From positions 21,040-85,039 of the forward strand of contig JAVBQG010000046.1 in the NCBI GenBank assembly GCA_031549185.1: a DNA stretch of 64,000 bases. The letters run 5' to 3'. Under the pieces are notes generated by a model, which was not told the DNA's origin, ran no database searches, and was given only the letters and a program-made list of their open reading frames with translations. Below, in pieces: positions 9,411-17,251 of the stretch. Each line of letters begins with the position of its first letter. The stretch's first letter is position 1. Position numbers and translations under genes: made by a program. The stretch is from JAVBQG01 sp031549185 (GTDB lineage: Bacteria; Synergistota; Synergistia; Synergistales; Synergistaceae).

Positions 9411-9893
9411 TCACGCTCCCTTCCCGGACGCCCTGCGGACGGCGCGGAAAATACCCTCGTAGCCCGTACAGCGGCAGAGGTTGCCGGACAGGTATTGTTT
9501 GATCTCTTCGTCGGTCGGGCAGGGGTTCTCCTGCAGCAGCGCGTATGTCACCAGAATCATGCCGGGCGTGCAGAAGCCGCACTGGATCGCCCCCTCGTCG
9601 ATGAAGGCCCGCTGAATCGGGTGAAGCGCTCCGTCGGGCGCGACGAGGCCCTCTGAGGTCATGACGGACTTGCCCTCCACCTCGTATGCAAGCAGCATGC
9701 ATGATTTCTGCGGTACGCCGTCGACGAGGACCGTGCAGGTTCCGCACTCCCCCTCTTCGCAGCCGCGCTTGACGCTGGTCGTTCCCATTGCCCGTAGAGC
9801 CCGTAAAAGGGTGGTACGCGGTTCAACCGGAGCGCAGACGGCGCGCCCGTTGAGCGTGAATTCCACTGTCATCTTTTCGCAGCAATGGCTCAT
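9411..9893 (-). CDS. Xanthine dehydrogenase-family (2Fe-2S) subunit
   Basis: The 160-residue electron-transfer subunit. The plant-type ferredoxin cluster ligands are Cys45, Cys50, Cys53 and Cys65 (CEEGECGTC, then SC). The second cluster in the four-helix domain uses Cys105, Cys108, Cys140 and Cys142 (CGFC and CRC). All eight ligands are present. The ATG at 9893 has AGGAGG 8 bases upstream; a GTG nine bases earlier would place the Shine-Dalgarno too close. It sits between the FAD and Mo subunits and is surely part of the same enzyme. Confidence 0.94.
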   Translation of the reverse strand: MSHCCEKMTVEFTLNGRAVCAPVEPRTTLLRALRAMGTTSVKRGCEEGECGTCTVLVDGVPQKSCMLLAYEVEGKSVMTSEGLVAPDGALHPIQRAFIDEGAIQCGFCTPGMILVTYALLQENPCPTDEEIKQYLSGNLCRCTGYEGIFRAVRRASGKGA

Positions 9894-9905
9894 TCCGCTC
9901 ACCTC

Positions 9906-10775
9906 CTACAGTCTCGCCACGCAGATCTGAACTGCGCGCCTAGTGAGTTCGCCGACCTGCGCGGTGCGATACTCCTTGCTGGCCCTCACGTCCGTGATGG
10001 GGCGGACGGCCGAGATCGTCGCCTCGGCGGCTTTATCAAGGAGTGCCTCGTCCGGTTCGGCGACGCAGTCGAGTAACTCCTCGGCCTTCGAAGCCCGTAC
10101 GGGTACGGGAGCGACTGCGCCGCAGACGACGCGGTAGTGCCTGCCGCTCGGCATGTCGTACGCCATGCAGGCCACACCGACCTGCGCCAGGTCGAGCGCG
10201 TTGCGCCTTCCGAGTTTGATGTAGCAGCTCGTCGATTTGCCCGGCGCCACCGTCAGCCAGAGGTGTGTGACGATCTCGGCGGGTTCTCGGACCGTCTTGC
10301 GGGGACCGGTGATGAAGTCGCCGATTTCGACCGATCGCGTTCCCGTGTCGCTTGCCATATGTACCTCCGCTTCGTAGGTGCCGAGAGCCGGGAGCATGTC
10401 CCCTGACGGGACCGCAGAGCAGACGTTGCCGACGACCGTCGCTTTGTTGCGGATCAATGGATCCGAATGCGACAGGCAGGCGTCGAGAACGCCCGGATAG
10501 TATTTTTTGACGTCGGGATTCGCGGCCACCTCCGCCACTGTCGCCAGCGCGCCGATACGGAGTCCCCTCCCCGGGAAGAATGCCACTCCCCGAAGCTCCG
10601 GAATCATTGTCAGATCGACGATCCAATCGGGAGCGATCGCGTGTTTCTTGATCCAGACGAGAAGGTCGGTGCCTCCGGCCTTCATAGTGAATTTTTCTCC
10701 CTGCTCGTGCAAAGCCTCCAGGACGACGAAGGCTTCCTCGAGACCGCGCGGACGTTCGACTTCAAAAGCGTGCAT
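9906..10775 (-). CDS. Xanthine dehydrogenase-family FAD-binding subunit
   Basis: A 289-residue flavoprotein subunit that passes electrons to NAD or another acceptor. It has the PCMH-type FAD fold with KAGGTDLLVWIKK near residues 31-43 and the second FAD motif SHSDPLIRNKATVVGNVCSAVPSGDMLPAL near residues 95-125. CO-dehydrogenase flavoprotein C-terminal domain follows. The ATG giving MHAFEVERP has a GGGGGT Shine-Dalgarno. It lies 73 bases downstream of the cyclase gene and 12 bases upstream of the Fe-S subunit start. Confidence 0.92.
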   Translation of the reverse strand: MHAFEVERPRGLEEAFVVLEALHEQGEKFTMKAGGTDLLVWIKKHAIAPDWIVDLTMIPELRGVAFFPGRGLRIGALATVAEVAANPDVKKYYPGVLDACLSHSDPLIRNKATVVGNVCSAVPSGDMLPALGTYEAEVHMASDTGTRSVEIGDFITGPRKTVREPAEIVTHLWLTVAPGKSTSCYIKLGRRNALDLAQVGVACMAYDMPSGRHYRVVCGAVAPVPVRASKAEELLDCVAEPDEALLDKAAEATISAVRPITDVRASKEYRTAQVGELTRRAVQICVARL

Positions 10776-10848
10776 TGTCCCACCCCCTTGGGCTGAATGA
10801 ATGCAGCGAGGAGGTTCGCCGAACACGGGAACCCCCCTCTTGGACCTT

Positions 10849-11655
10849 CTACTCTTCCGCGAACGCCACGATGCGGCAGATGCAGGACTCTCCGCCGACC
10901 CAGCGCCAGGGGAAGCATCCGATCGTCACGCGCTTGCCGAGCAGCAGGTCGATGTCCCCTCCCAGGCACTCCGCGTGGATAATGTTGTGCGGGAAAAGCT
11001 CGATGTGCATAAGCTGATAGTCCTCTTCCGGGAAGAAGTCGTCGAGCCCCTTTCCGTACTTGCCCTTCAGGAACCGGTCGGCCTGACGGGCCTGCACGGG
11101 CATCCACTCGCGAATTTTCGTGTTCATGGGATGGTCGGCGGAGCCGCAGTCGACGCCGAGCCACTTAATCTCCATCTCCTCGCACCACTTGGCGAACTCC
11201 ATCGAGGGGCCGGGATGTTTGACCATGTAACGGACCTCGTCGGCTTCGGGTTGGTCCCAGCCGTATTTGTGATAGCCCGTGTTGATGATGAGAATGTCGC
11301 CCTTGTGGACGTCGGCGCGCTCCATGATATCCTTGGACGTGTAGATGCCGTAGTCCTCCGCGATGTCGGAGAGATCGACGACGACGCCGGGGCCGACGAG
11401 GTAATTCTTCAGCGCGAGGCTCGCCATGTCGCCGCCGTGTGTGCAGAAGTGGCGCGGACCGTCGAGATGCGTGCCGACATGGTTGGAGTGCGTCACCAGC
11501 ATGCCGTTCGCCCCGTTGGGCGCAAGGCGCTTGAAATACTTCACCTGCAGAGGCTCGTAGGTCGGCCACGCCGGCGTCTGATCGCTGAGCGGAATCGTCA
11601 GGTCGTAGACTTTGAGTTTGTCCCAATTTTTCATTTCCCAGTTCTCTCTTGCCAT
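10849..11655 (-). CDS. Cyclase-family metal-dependent hydrolase (kynurenine-formamidase fold)
   Basis: A 268-residue protein of the cyclase/KynB superfamily, which hydrolyses amides, lactams or formamides with a bound divalent metal. The metal motif HVGTHLDGPRH is at residues 59-69, with a second cluster ending near SADHPMNTKI. The ATG giving MARENWEM is chosen because GGGGGT precedes it by 7 bases; two upstream starts read through that site. Such cyclases open rings or cleave N-formyl groups in heterocycle breakdown, so a ring-opening step after the molybdenum hydroxylase is a reasonable inference. Substrate unknown. Confidence 0.82.
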   Translation of the reverse strand: MARENWEMKNWDKLKVYDLTIPLSDQTPAWPTYEPLQVKYFKRLAPNGANGMLVTHSNHVGTHLDGPRHFCTHGGDMASLALKNYLVGPGVVVDLSDIAEDYGIYTSKDIMERADVHKGDILIINTGYHKYGWDQPEADEVRYMVKHPGPSMEFAKWCEEMEIKWLGVDCGSADHPMNTKIREWMPVQARQADRFLKGKYGKGLDDFFPEEDYQLMHIELFPHNIIHAECLGGDIDLLLGKRVTIGCFPWRWVGGESCICRIVAFAEE

Positions 11656-11708
11656 TTTCATTACCCCCTTTAGATTTTTTGTGAGTTGCCCCACGTTGTA
11701 TATGCCCG

Positions 11709-12980
11709 TCAATCCAGATATTTTTCGACGAACGCCTCCGCCGCCGAGATGAATGCTTCGGACGGCATGTGCACGATACCCGCCCCTACCTGTCCTCTGC
11801 CGGCAATCTTATGCGCCGCTCCCGTATCGACGACCGGCGTGATGCCCGTTTCCGCGATTTTGACGATGTCGATGCCCGTCGGCGATCCCCGGAAATTGAA
11901 GGCGGGCAGCGTATAAATGTTGTTCTCGCCAATGGAGATTTCGTACATCTCGAGGCTGTAGTTCGCCGCGTCGGCGGGCGTTCCGCCGACGAACTGTACG
12001 ATTGCGGGCGCAGCCGCGAGGGCGAAACCGCCGACCCCATACGTCTCCATGATTGCGCTGTCGCCGATGTCCCGGTTGATATCGTCTTTCGTAAAACCGG
12101 GGAAGAGGAGCACCTCCGGCAGAGCCGCCTGACAGGTGAACCACGCGTCGCCGAGGCCGGAGACCTTGATGCCGAAGTCAGTGCCGTTGCGGCACATGAT
12201 CGTGGCCATGCTGGAGCCCTCGACGCCGTGCGCCGCCTCCAGCGAGCATTTCGCAGCCGCCATGGCGATGTTGAGGAAGAAGTGGTCGTTTTTGTCGATG
12301 AAACGGATGCTCTCGACCAGGGCCACCGTGTTTGCGACGCTCTCGATCATATACGGCACGATCGCACGCAGAAACAGCGACGTCCCCGCCTTGTTGCGGT
12401 TGTGCATCTCGTCTCCCATGTGAAGGCCCTGCGCGATGATGCTCTTGACGTCGATGCCGCCCTGGTGTCTGTATGCTTCGTCGATACCCGCGCGAAGCGA
12501 CGGATAGAGCGTCTGCTCCATCCACTTCAGGCGGTCGATGACCTCCTGGCCGTACGCGCCCATGCGAAGGACCTGTCCCAGACCCTCGTTCATATTGACG
12601 TACGATTTGTTGCCGAACGTCTTGTTCTCGAGGACGAACACCGGCATCGACGGGCTCGTGACGCCCGCCATCGGTCCCACCGTGTGATGATGGTGGCAGG
12701 GGTCGAACGCGATCCCCCCCGCTTCGGCCAGCTTGGCCGCTTCTTCGGCGTCCTTCGCCCAGCCCTCGTATATACAGGCTGCCATCACGGCGCCACGCAT
12801 GGGACCGGACATTCTCTCCCACGTGATGGGCGGGCCGGCGTGCAACAGAACCTTCTCCCCCGTTTCCTTCATGCCGGGAACGGTCTCTCTCGCGATTCCC
12901 ATGCCGACGAGCGTCGGCTGTCCCCTCAACAATCTGTCCAGTGCTTCTTTGTTTGCGGCCTGCAGATCGATCTTCGACAT
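11709..12980 (-). CDS. ylbE: DUF1116 protein, YlbE/AllG-like oxamate carbamoyltransferase subunit
   Basis: 423 residues, full length for the family. Highly conserved blocks are visible: HAGPPITWERMSGPMRGA (about residues 47-64), YEGWAKD, the histidine-rich CHHHHTVGPMAGVTSPSMP (about 95-113) and NDHFFLNIAMAAAKC. In Escherichia coli the relatives FdrA, YlbE and YlbF (AllFGH) are reported to form oxamate carbamoyltransferase, converting oxalurate and phosphate to oxamate and carbamoyl phosphate. Here YlbE, FdrA and a 59-residue partner are clustered, but no YlbF/DUF2877 or carbamate kinase is in the window. A dispersed repeat lies immediately upstream. Family assignment is firm; the reaction is transferred from E. 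coli. Confidence 0.88.
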   Translation of the reverse strand: MSKIDLQAANKEALDRLLRGQPTLVGMGIARETVPGMKETGEKVLLHAGPPITWERMSGPMRGAVMAACIYEGWAKDAEEAAKLAEAGGIAFDPCHHHHTVGPMAGVTSPSMPVFVLENKTFGNKSYVNMNEGLGQVLRMGAYGQEVIDRLKWMEQTLYPSLRAGIDEAYRHQGGIDVKSIIAQGLHMGDEMHNRNKAGTSLFLRAIVPYMIESVANTVALVESIRFIDKNDHFFLNIAMAAAKCSLEAAHGVEGSSMATIMCRNGTDFGIKVSGLGDAWFTCQAALPEVLLFPGFTKDDINRDIGDSAIMETYGVGGFALAAAPAIVQFVGGTPADAANYSLEMYEISIGENNIYTLPAFNFRGSPTGIDIVKIAETGITPVVDTGAAHKIAGRGQVGAGIVHMPSEAFISAAEAFVEKYLD

Positions 12981-13000
12981 ACGGCAATCCCCCTTTAAAA

Positions 13001-13061
13001 GACTGATTTGTCGTTAGAGGCCTGAACGGTAAAGATTATGGCCCTCCAGAGGTTCCTACAT
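13001..13061. repeat. Dispersed intergenic repeat, copy A1
   Basis: About 60 bases align with 39236-39296 at roughly 75% identity, including CTGATTT, GTTAG, GGCCT and GGTAAAGATT in the same order. Its core TTAGAGGCCTGAA is a degenerate palindrome. Both copies lie upstream of a minus-strand start codon in the same orientation (here DUF1116, about 20 bases away). The rest of the 12981-13212 gap has only the partial copy A2. Confidence 0.6.
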
Positions 13062-13106
13062 TTTCACGCGAAAATCGACGTCTTGGCGATTCATACTAAA
13101 TTGAAA

Positions 13107-13127
13107 TCAAGGGCCTAAGGGGTGAAG
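13107..13127. repeat. Dispersed repeat core, partial copy A2
   Basis: The stretch TCAAGGGCCTAAGGGGTGAA resembles the core of copies A1 and B. On the minus strand about 16 of 21 positions match copy B. It lies about 45 bases from copy A1, in the same orientation. The similarity is short and could be chance. Confidence 0.35.
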
Positions 13128-13212
13128 CGTTAAAACCAGTTCGTGCAGCCCTTCGAGGTATTCATCAACACCCTTTTGATTGCAACTTGGTATCAGACAA
13201 CGCTTCTTTGTA

Positions 13213-13392
13213 TCAACCCTGCTTCAGCTTTTTCAGCTTCGACAGCAGATCCTTCTTCGCGACGGGCGGCCTCCAGTCGACCTGGACGACGGAGACGCCC
13301 TGTTCCTTCAGGTCGTTGTAAAAGCTCTCCATGCCGAAGTTGACGACGGAGACGCCGGACTTAAGCAGGGAGGATATTCTTTCGGCGTTCAC
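13213..13392 (-). CDS. 59-residue FdrA-domain small protein
   Basis: A short gene, starting with GTG 5 bases after the fdrA stop and with a GGGGG Shine-Dalgarno at the fdrA 3' end. The product has 59 residues: VNAERISSLLKSGVSVVNFG, then a segment ending in VVQVDWRPP, then a Lys/Leu-rich tail. The pattern (hydrophobic strand, Gly, helix, then VxxVDWRPP) is that of the small FdrA-domain peptides found beside FdrA/DUF1116 genes. I infer a detached domain that bridges FdrA and YlbE in the same complex. It does not resemble YlbF. Coding is supported by context, start signal and the conserved motif. Confidence 0.78.
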   Translation of the reverse strand: MNAERISSLLKSGVSVVNFGMESFYNDLKEQGVSVVQVDWRPPVAKKDLLSKLKKLKQG

Positions 13393-13397
13393 GCGAC

Positions 13398-14933
13398 CTA
13401 CCCCCTCTCGATCAACGCGGAGGCCAGGTGCACGGCCTGTGCGTTACTCTCGCAGGCGACGACGCCCGCGCCCTCTAGCTTCTTTTTCTGCTCGGAGGCG
13501 TTCTGCGGATCGGCGTCCGTTCCGCAGATGGAGGCGACGAAAGCGATCCTGTCGCCGCAGATTTTCCGCGCCTCCCTCACGGCTTCCGCCACCGCCCCGC
13601 CGGGATCGGCATGGCAGCCGTAGCCGAGCACGACGTCGAGCAACACGACGCCAACCTCGGGATCCTTCGCTTCGGCCAGAATGCGCTCGCCGCGGAACGT
13701 CACGTCGATCATCGGGTGCAGCCTGCCCTGTGTGAATTCGTCCTCGCCGTAGTCGACGATCGAGTGTTCTTTCGATTGGAGGCTGTCCTCGAGCTTCATT
13801 CTCTTCTCCAGAGGACCGTTGCTCCAGATGGGGCCGAGCTTTTCGGACGCGATGAGCTGTGCTTCGTAACAGAGGGTCCCGCCGGAGTAGAGGCCGCGCA
13901 GGTATCCCTTGCGCTTTCCGATTTTCTCGACCCCATCCGCTACGAAATCGTCGATTTTTTTCCGCAGGTCGGCGCGCGCCGCCGCCGGATCCGTCTTCTT
14001 TACGAGCGCCGCCGTCACCGCCGCGCTCTCCTCCAGCTCCGTGCAGAGGTAGAGGGGCGCTTCGTCGCCCTTCGCCGCTCCGCCGACGAAGCCGAGGACG
14101 ACCGGTTTGCCCGCCCGTTTCACAAGATCGGCGATTTTGGCCTCGACCTCGGGTGCGGGCGGTTTGCCGACGACGAGTAGCACTTCGATTTCGTCGTCGC
14201 GGATCAACGCCTCTATCGCCGATAGCACCATGAGGCCGCCGACGTCGGATTTCACGTCGCGTCCGCCGGTGCCGATGCCGTGCATGGTCCCCACGCCGCG
14301 CCGCTCCAGCTGTACGTGAACCTCCTGCAGGCCGGTGCCCGCCGCCGCCACGATGCCGACCGGACCCGCGGGGCAAGCGTTGGCCATGCCCAGGGCTTTG
14401 CCGCGAATGATCACTGTGCCGCAGTCGGGCCCCATGACGAGCAACCCGTTCTCGCGCGCGTATCGTTTCAATTCGATCTCCTTCTCCAGCGGTACGTTGT
14501 CGGAAAAGATCATGACGTTGAGGCCCTTGACGAGGCAGTCCATCGCGAGGTCACCGGCGTACTGCCCAGCCACCGATATGATCGCCATGTTCGCCTCAGG
14601 CAGAATCGAGACGGCCCCGTCGAGGCTCTTCGGGCGATAGTCCGACGGCCCCGCGTCCTTCTTCCAGGGCGGGTTGGCGAGGTACTCTTTTGCTGTCTCG
14701 ATCGCACTTGCCAGCACACCGGCGTCATCTCCCCGCACGCCGATGATGAGGTCGTTCGGTGCGGCGTCGACCCCCGAGAGGTCGAAGCCGCCGCCGGCCA
14801 TGATGTGGTAGTTGGCCTCCGTCCCCATGGAGAGAGACGACGCCACCCCTTCGAGCTTGTTCAGCTCCTTCGCCACCAGCATCAGCGTGACGCTGTCGTA
14901 GTAGGCGCCTTTCAGGATCTCCAGTTTTTGCAT
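13398..14933 (-). CDS. fdrA: FdrA/AllF, acyl-CoA synthetase-fold oxamate carbamoyltransferase subunit
   Basis: 511 residues with the two Rossmann-like domains of the succinyl-CoA-synthetase-fold FdrA family. Seen: KGAYYDSVTLMLVAKEL near the N-terminus, the SMGTEAN block, the CoA-ligase-like segments ARENGLLVMGPDCGTVIIRG (about 160-180) and GIVAAAGTGLQEVHVQLERRGVG, and a GLYSGGTLCYEAQ stretch near 350. It likely provides the phosphate or carbamoyl-handling site of oxamate carbamoyltransferase, by analogy with E. coli AllF. The start overlaps the CoA-transferase stop by one base. Slightly shorter than E. coli FdrA; the C-terminal element may be supplied by the 59-residue protein. Confidence 0.88.
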   Translation of the reverse strand: MQKLEILKGAYYDSVTLMLVAKELNKLEGVASSLSMGTEANYHIMAGGGFDLSGVDAAPNDLIIGVRGDDAGVLASAIETAKEYLANPPWKKDAGPSDYRPKSLDGAVSILPEANMAIISVAGQYAGDLAMDCLVKGLNVMIFSDNVPLEKEIELKRYARENGLLVMGPDCGTVIIRGKALGMANACPAGPVGIVAAAGTGLQEVHVQLERRGVGTMHGIGTGGRDVKSDVGGLMVLSAIEALIRDDEIEVLLVVGKPPAPEVEAKIADLVKRAGKPVVLGFVGGAAKGDEAPLYLCTELEESAAVTAALVKKTDPAAARADLRKKIDDFVADGVEKIGKRKGYLRGLYSGGTLCYEAQLIASEKLGPIWSNGPLEKRMKLEDSLQSKEHSIVDYGEDEFTQGRLHPMIDVTFRGERILAEAKDPEVGVVLLDVVLGYGCHADPGGAVAEAVREARKICGDRIAFVASICGTDADPQNASEQKKKLEGAGVVACESNAQAVHLASALIERG

Positions 14934-16120
14934 CAGACGACCCCCTCTCTTCCGAGACGTTCCAGTTCAGCTTTGGCGATGCCGAGGAGTCCGCCGTACA
15001 CCTCCGTGTTGTGCTCGCCGAGGGCCGGCGCCGAACAGCAAATCCCCGCAGGCGTCTTCGAGAATTTGATCGGAACGCCCGGCACTCTCAACTTTCCGAC
15101 ATCGGGGTGCTCCAGTTCGACGATCATCTCGCGCGCTTTGACCTGCGGATCGTTTACGACCTGTTCGACGTTCAAAATCGGACCGCTCGGTACTTTGACC
15201 GCTTCGAAGGCCTCGGTCCACTCCGCCGTTGTTCGCTTCTCCATGTACTCCACGATAATTTTGAAGAGATCCTTGAAGTTCGCGACGCGTTTTTTGTTGT
15301 CGGCGAAACGCTCGTCGTCGACGTAGTCGTTCATTCCGACGATGTCGCAGAATCGCCTCCAGAGATCTTCGTTCCCCACGCAGATGTTGATGAGGCCGTC
15401 AGCCGTCGGGAACGTCGCAAAGGGCGCGATCGAGCGGTGCACATTGCCGATCGGCTCCGGAGCCTTGTCGGTGCAGTCGTAGCTCGCGATCGCGTTTTCC
15501 AGAACAGCCACCATGCAGTCGAGCATGGCGACGTCGATCATCTGTCCCTCTCCCGTCTTGCGCCTGTGCTCGATCGCCGCCAGTATGCCGATGGCGGTGA
15601 AGGTTCCCGTGAAGATATCCGCGATGGAACTGCCCGCCTTCACGGGGTGTTTCGCGTCGAAACCGGTGATGCTCATGAAGCCGCTCATCCCCTGTACGAT
15701 CAGGTCGTACGCCGCCCGGGAGCTGTAGGGGCCGGTCTGCCCGAAGCCGGACGAAGCGGCGTAGATGATCTTCGGGTTGACTTCCTTGAGCACGTCGTAG
15801 CCGAGCCCAAGCTTATCCATTGTGCCCGGTTTGTAGTTTTCCACGATCACGTCCGCGTCTCGCACCAGGTCCTTGAGGATTTTTTTGCCCTCGTCGGCCT
15901 TCAGATTCAGCGTCACGCTTCGTTTGCTGCGGTTGAGGCCCATGTAGTAGGCGCTCAGGCCCTTTTTGTACGGTCCGAACGCCCTGGAGTCGTCTCCTCC
16001 CCGGGGGTTCTCCACTTTGATCACGTCGGCGCCCATGTCCGCCAGCAGCATCGTGGCGAACGGTCCCGCCAGCACCCTCGTAAGATCGACGACGCGCAGT
16101 CCTTCCAGCGGTTTTGTCAT
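14933..16120 (-). CDS. Class III CoA-transferase (CaiB/BaiF, formyl-CoA:oxalate type family)
   Basis: A 395-residue enzyme moving CoA between carboxylic acids through an aspartyl-CoA anhydride. The catalytic Asp is seen as Asp168 in AGSSIADIFTG, matching Asp169 of formyl-CoA transferase. The N-terminal signature LEGLRVVDLTRVLAGPFATMLLADMGADVIKVE and the GMSGFMSITG block are intact. The ATG at 16120 is preceded by AGGAGG at 7 bases; a GTG three bases earlier is possible. The family includes formyl-CoA:oxalate, succinyl-CoA and carnitine transferases. In this operon oxalate is an attractive but unproven acceptor. It lies between the amidase and fdrA. Confidence 0.88.
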   Translation of the reverse strand: MTKPLEGLRVVDLTRVLAGPFATMLLADMGADVIKVENPRGGDDSRAFGPYKKGLSAYYMGLNRSKRSVTLNLKADEGKKILKDLVRDADVIVENYKPGTMDKLGLGYDVLKEVNPKIIYAASSGFGQTGPYSSRAAYDLIVQGMSGFMSITGFDAKHPVKAGSSIADIFTGTFTAIGILAAIEHRRKTGEGQMIDVAMLDCMVAVLENAIASYDCTDKAPEPIGNVHRSIAPFATFPTADGLINICVGNEDLWRRFCDIVGMNDYVDDERFADNKKRVANFKDLFKIIVEYMEKRTTAEWTEAFEAVKVPSGPILNVEQVVNDPQVKAREMIVELEHPDVGKLRVPGVPIKFSKTPAGICCSAPALGEHNTEVYGGLLGIAKAELERLGREGVV

Positions 16121-16124
16121 CACG

Positions 16125-17012
16125 TTACCTCCTGTATGGGATTCTCTTCGCCGGTTCGAAGGGTCCCTTCCCCTCGGCGAGAATGCCTTCGTACGCGGCG
16201 AGATTCCTGTCCTCGATATGGTCGAAACATTGGGGAACCGAGAGATTGGGATAGATCGTCCCGAGCGGGTCGGGATCGAGTTCGGCCCAGGAGAACTCCT
16301 CGCTCCCTCTGCACTGCGAGAGTTTCACACCCGTCGGATGGATGATCATGGAGCCGCCGAAGCAGTATGTGCCGCTGCCGTCCATGCCGACCGTGTTGGT
16401 CGCGAGCCAGTAGACGTGGTTGTCGTAGGCCCTGGCACGGTTCAAAAATTCCCACTGCTCGAAGGTCCTCATGAGGCAGGAGGGACGCGCGATGATCTCC
16501 GCGCCCTTGAGCGCCGTGACGCGCGCCAGCTCGGGGAAATCCCCGTCGTAGCAGATCACGATGCCCACCCTGCCGATCTTCGTATCCGCGCAGAAGACCG
16601 AGTTGCCCGGCGTCGTCCAGCCGCCTTCGTCCGTCAGCCGCTCGGTCGGAAAGGGGTGCGTCTTTCGGTAGACGCCAAGGAGTCCCTCGGGGCCGATCAG
16701 CGCCGCGCTGTTGTAGACGATGCCCTCGGGGCCGCGTTCGTAGGTCGGAAATACGATGTACATGTCAAGCTTGCGGGCCCACTCGATCCCCCTGTCGGTC
16801 AGCGGGCCGGGGATCTCCGCGACGCACTTCCACAGGTCCTCTCTCGTGCCAAGCGGAGTGAAGCCGGTGGTGAAACTCTCCGGCAGGACGACGATCTCTG
16901 CCCCGCACGTTTTTTTGCACTCGTCGAGCCAGCTTTCGGCCTTTTCCAGATTCGCTTTGGGGTCCATGAGAACGGGAGCGAACTGCAGGACCGATGCGAT
17001 GCAACGTTTCAT
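16125..17012 (-). CDS. Carbon-nitrogen hydrolase (nitrilase-superfamily amidase)
   Basis: A 295-residue cytoplasmic amidase or carbamoylase. The catalytic triad is complete: Glu45 (VVLPESF), Lys117 (YRKTHPF) and Cys154 (VICYDGDFPE). Length and motif spacing fit the aliphatic amidase and N-carbamoyl hydrolase branches. It is the first gene of the minus-strand catabolic run, with GGAGG upstream of the ATG, divergent from the PucR gene. Hydrolysis of a carbamoylated or amide intermediate such as oxamate would fit the neighbours; this is inference. Confidence 0.88.
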   Translation of the reverse strand: MKRCIASVLQFAPVLMDPKANLEKAESWLDECKKTCGAEIVVLPESFTTGFTPLGTREDLWKCVAEIPGPLTDRGIEWARKLDMYIVFPTYERGPEGIVYNSAALIGPEGLLGVYRKTHPFPTERLTDEGGWTTPGNSVFCADTKIGRVGIVICYDGDFPELARVTALKGAEIIARPSCLMRTFEQWEFLNRARAYDNHVYWLATNTVGMDGSGTYCFGGSMIIHPTGVKLSQCRGSEEFSWAELDPDPLGTIYPNLSVPQCFDHIEDRNLAAYEGILAEGKGPFEPAKRIPYRR

Positions 17013-17199
17013 CTTTCCGCCTCCCCGGATATGCGCAATGTTTGTGTCGTGAACGGTATGAGCTGGTGACGAATTGTGTTTAGATTACATGTTGAATATT
17101 CATAACACAAGAGCAGAACGAAGCTTTTACAGGTCGCCACCGCTAGAGTTTTTACGATTTTATACATGACAATCATAACGCCCTTCCCCGTAAAAAACC

Positions 17200-17216
17200 A
17201 TGTCACTGCATGACAT
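17200..17216. promoter_or_regulatory. Inverted repeat, candidate PucR operator
   Basis: ATGTCA and TGACAT flank CTGCA, forming a clean 6+5+6 inverted repeat in the divergent region. Further half-sites ATGAC occur at about 17165 and 17229. It lies 36 bases upstream of the pucR start, so it could mediate autoregulation and activation of the leftward operon. No PucR-family consensus is established enough to confirm it. Confidence 0.45.
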
Positions 17217-17251
17217 TTATCTGCTACCATGACAGGGAGGAGGTGACGAAA

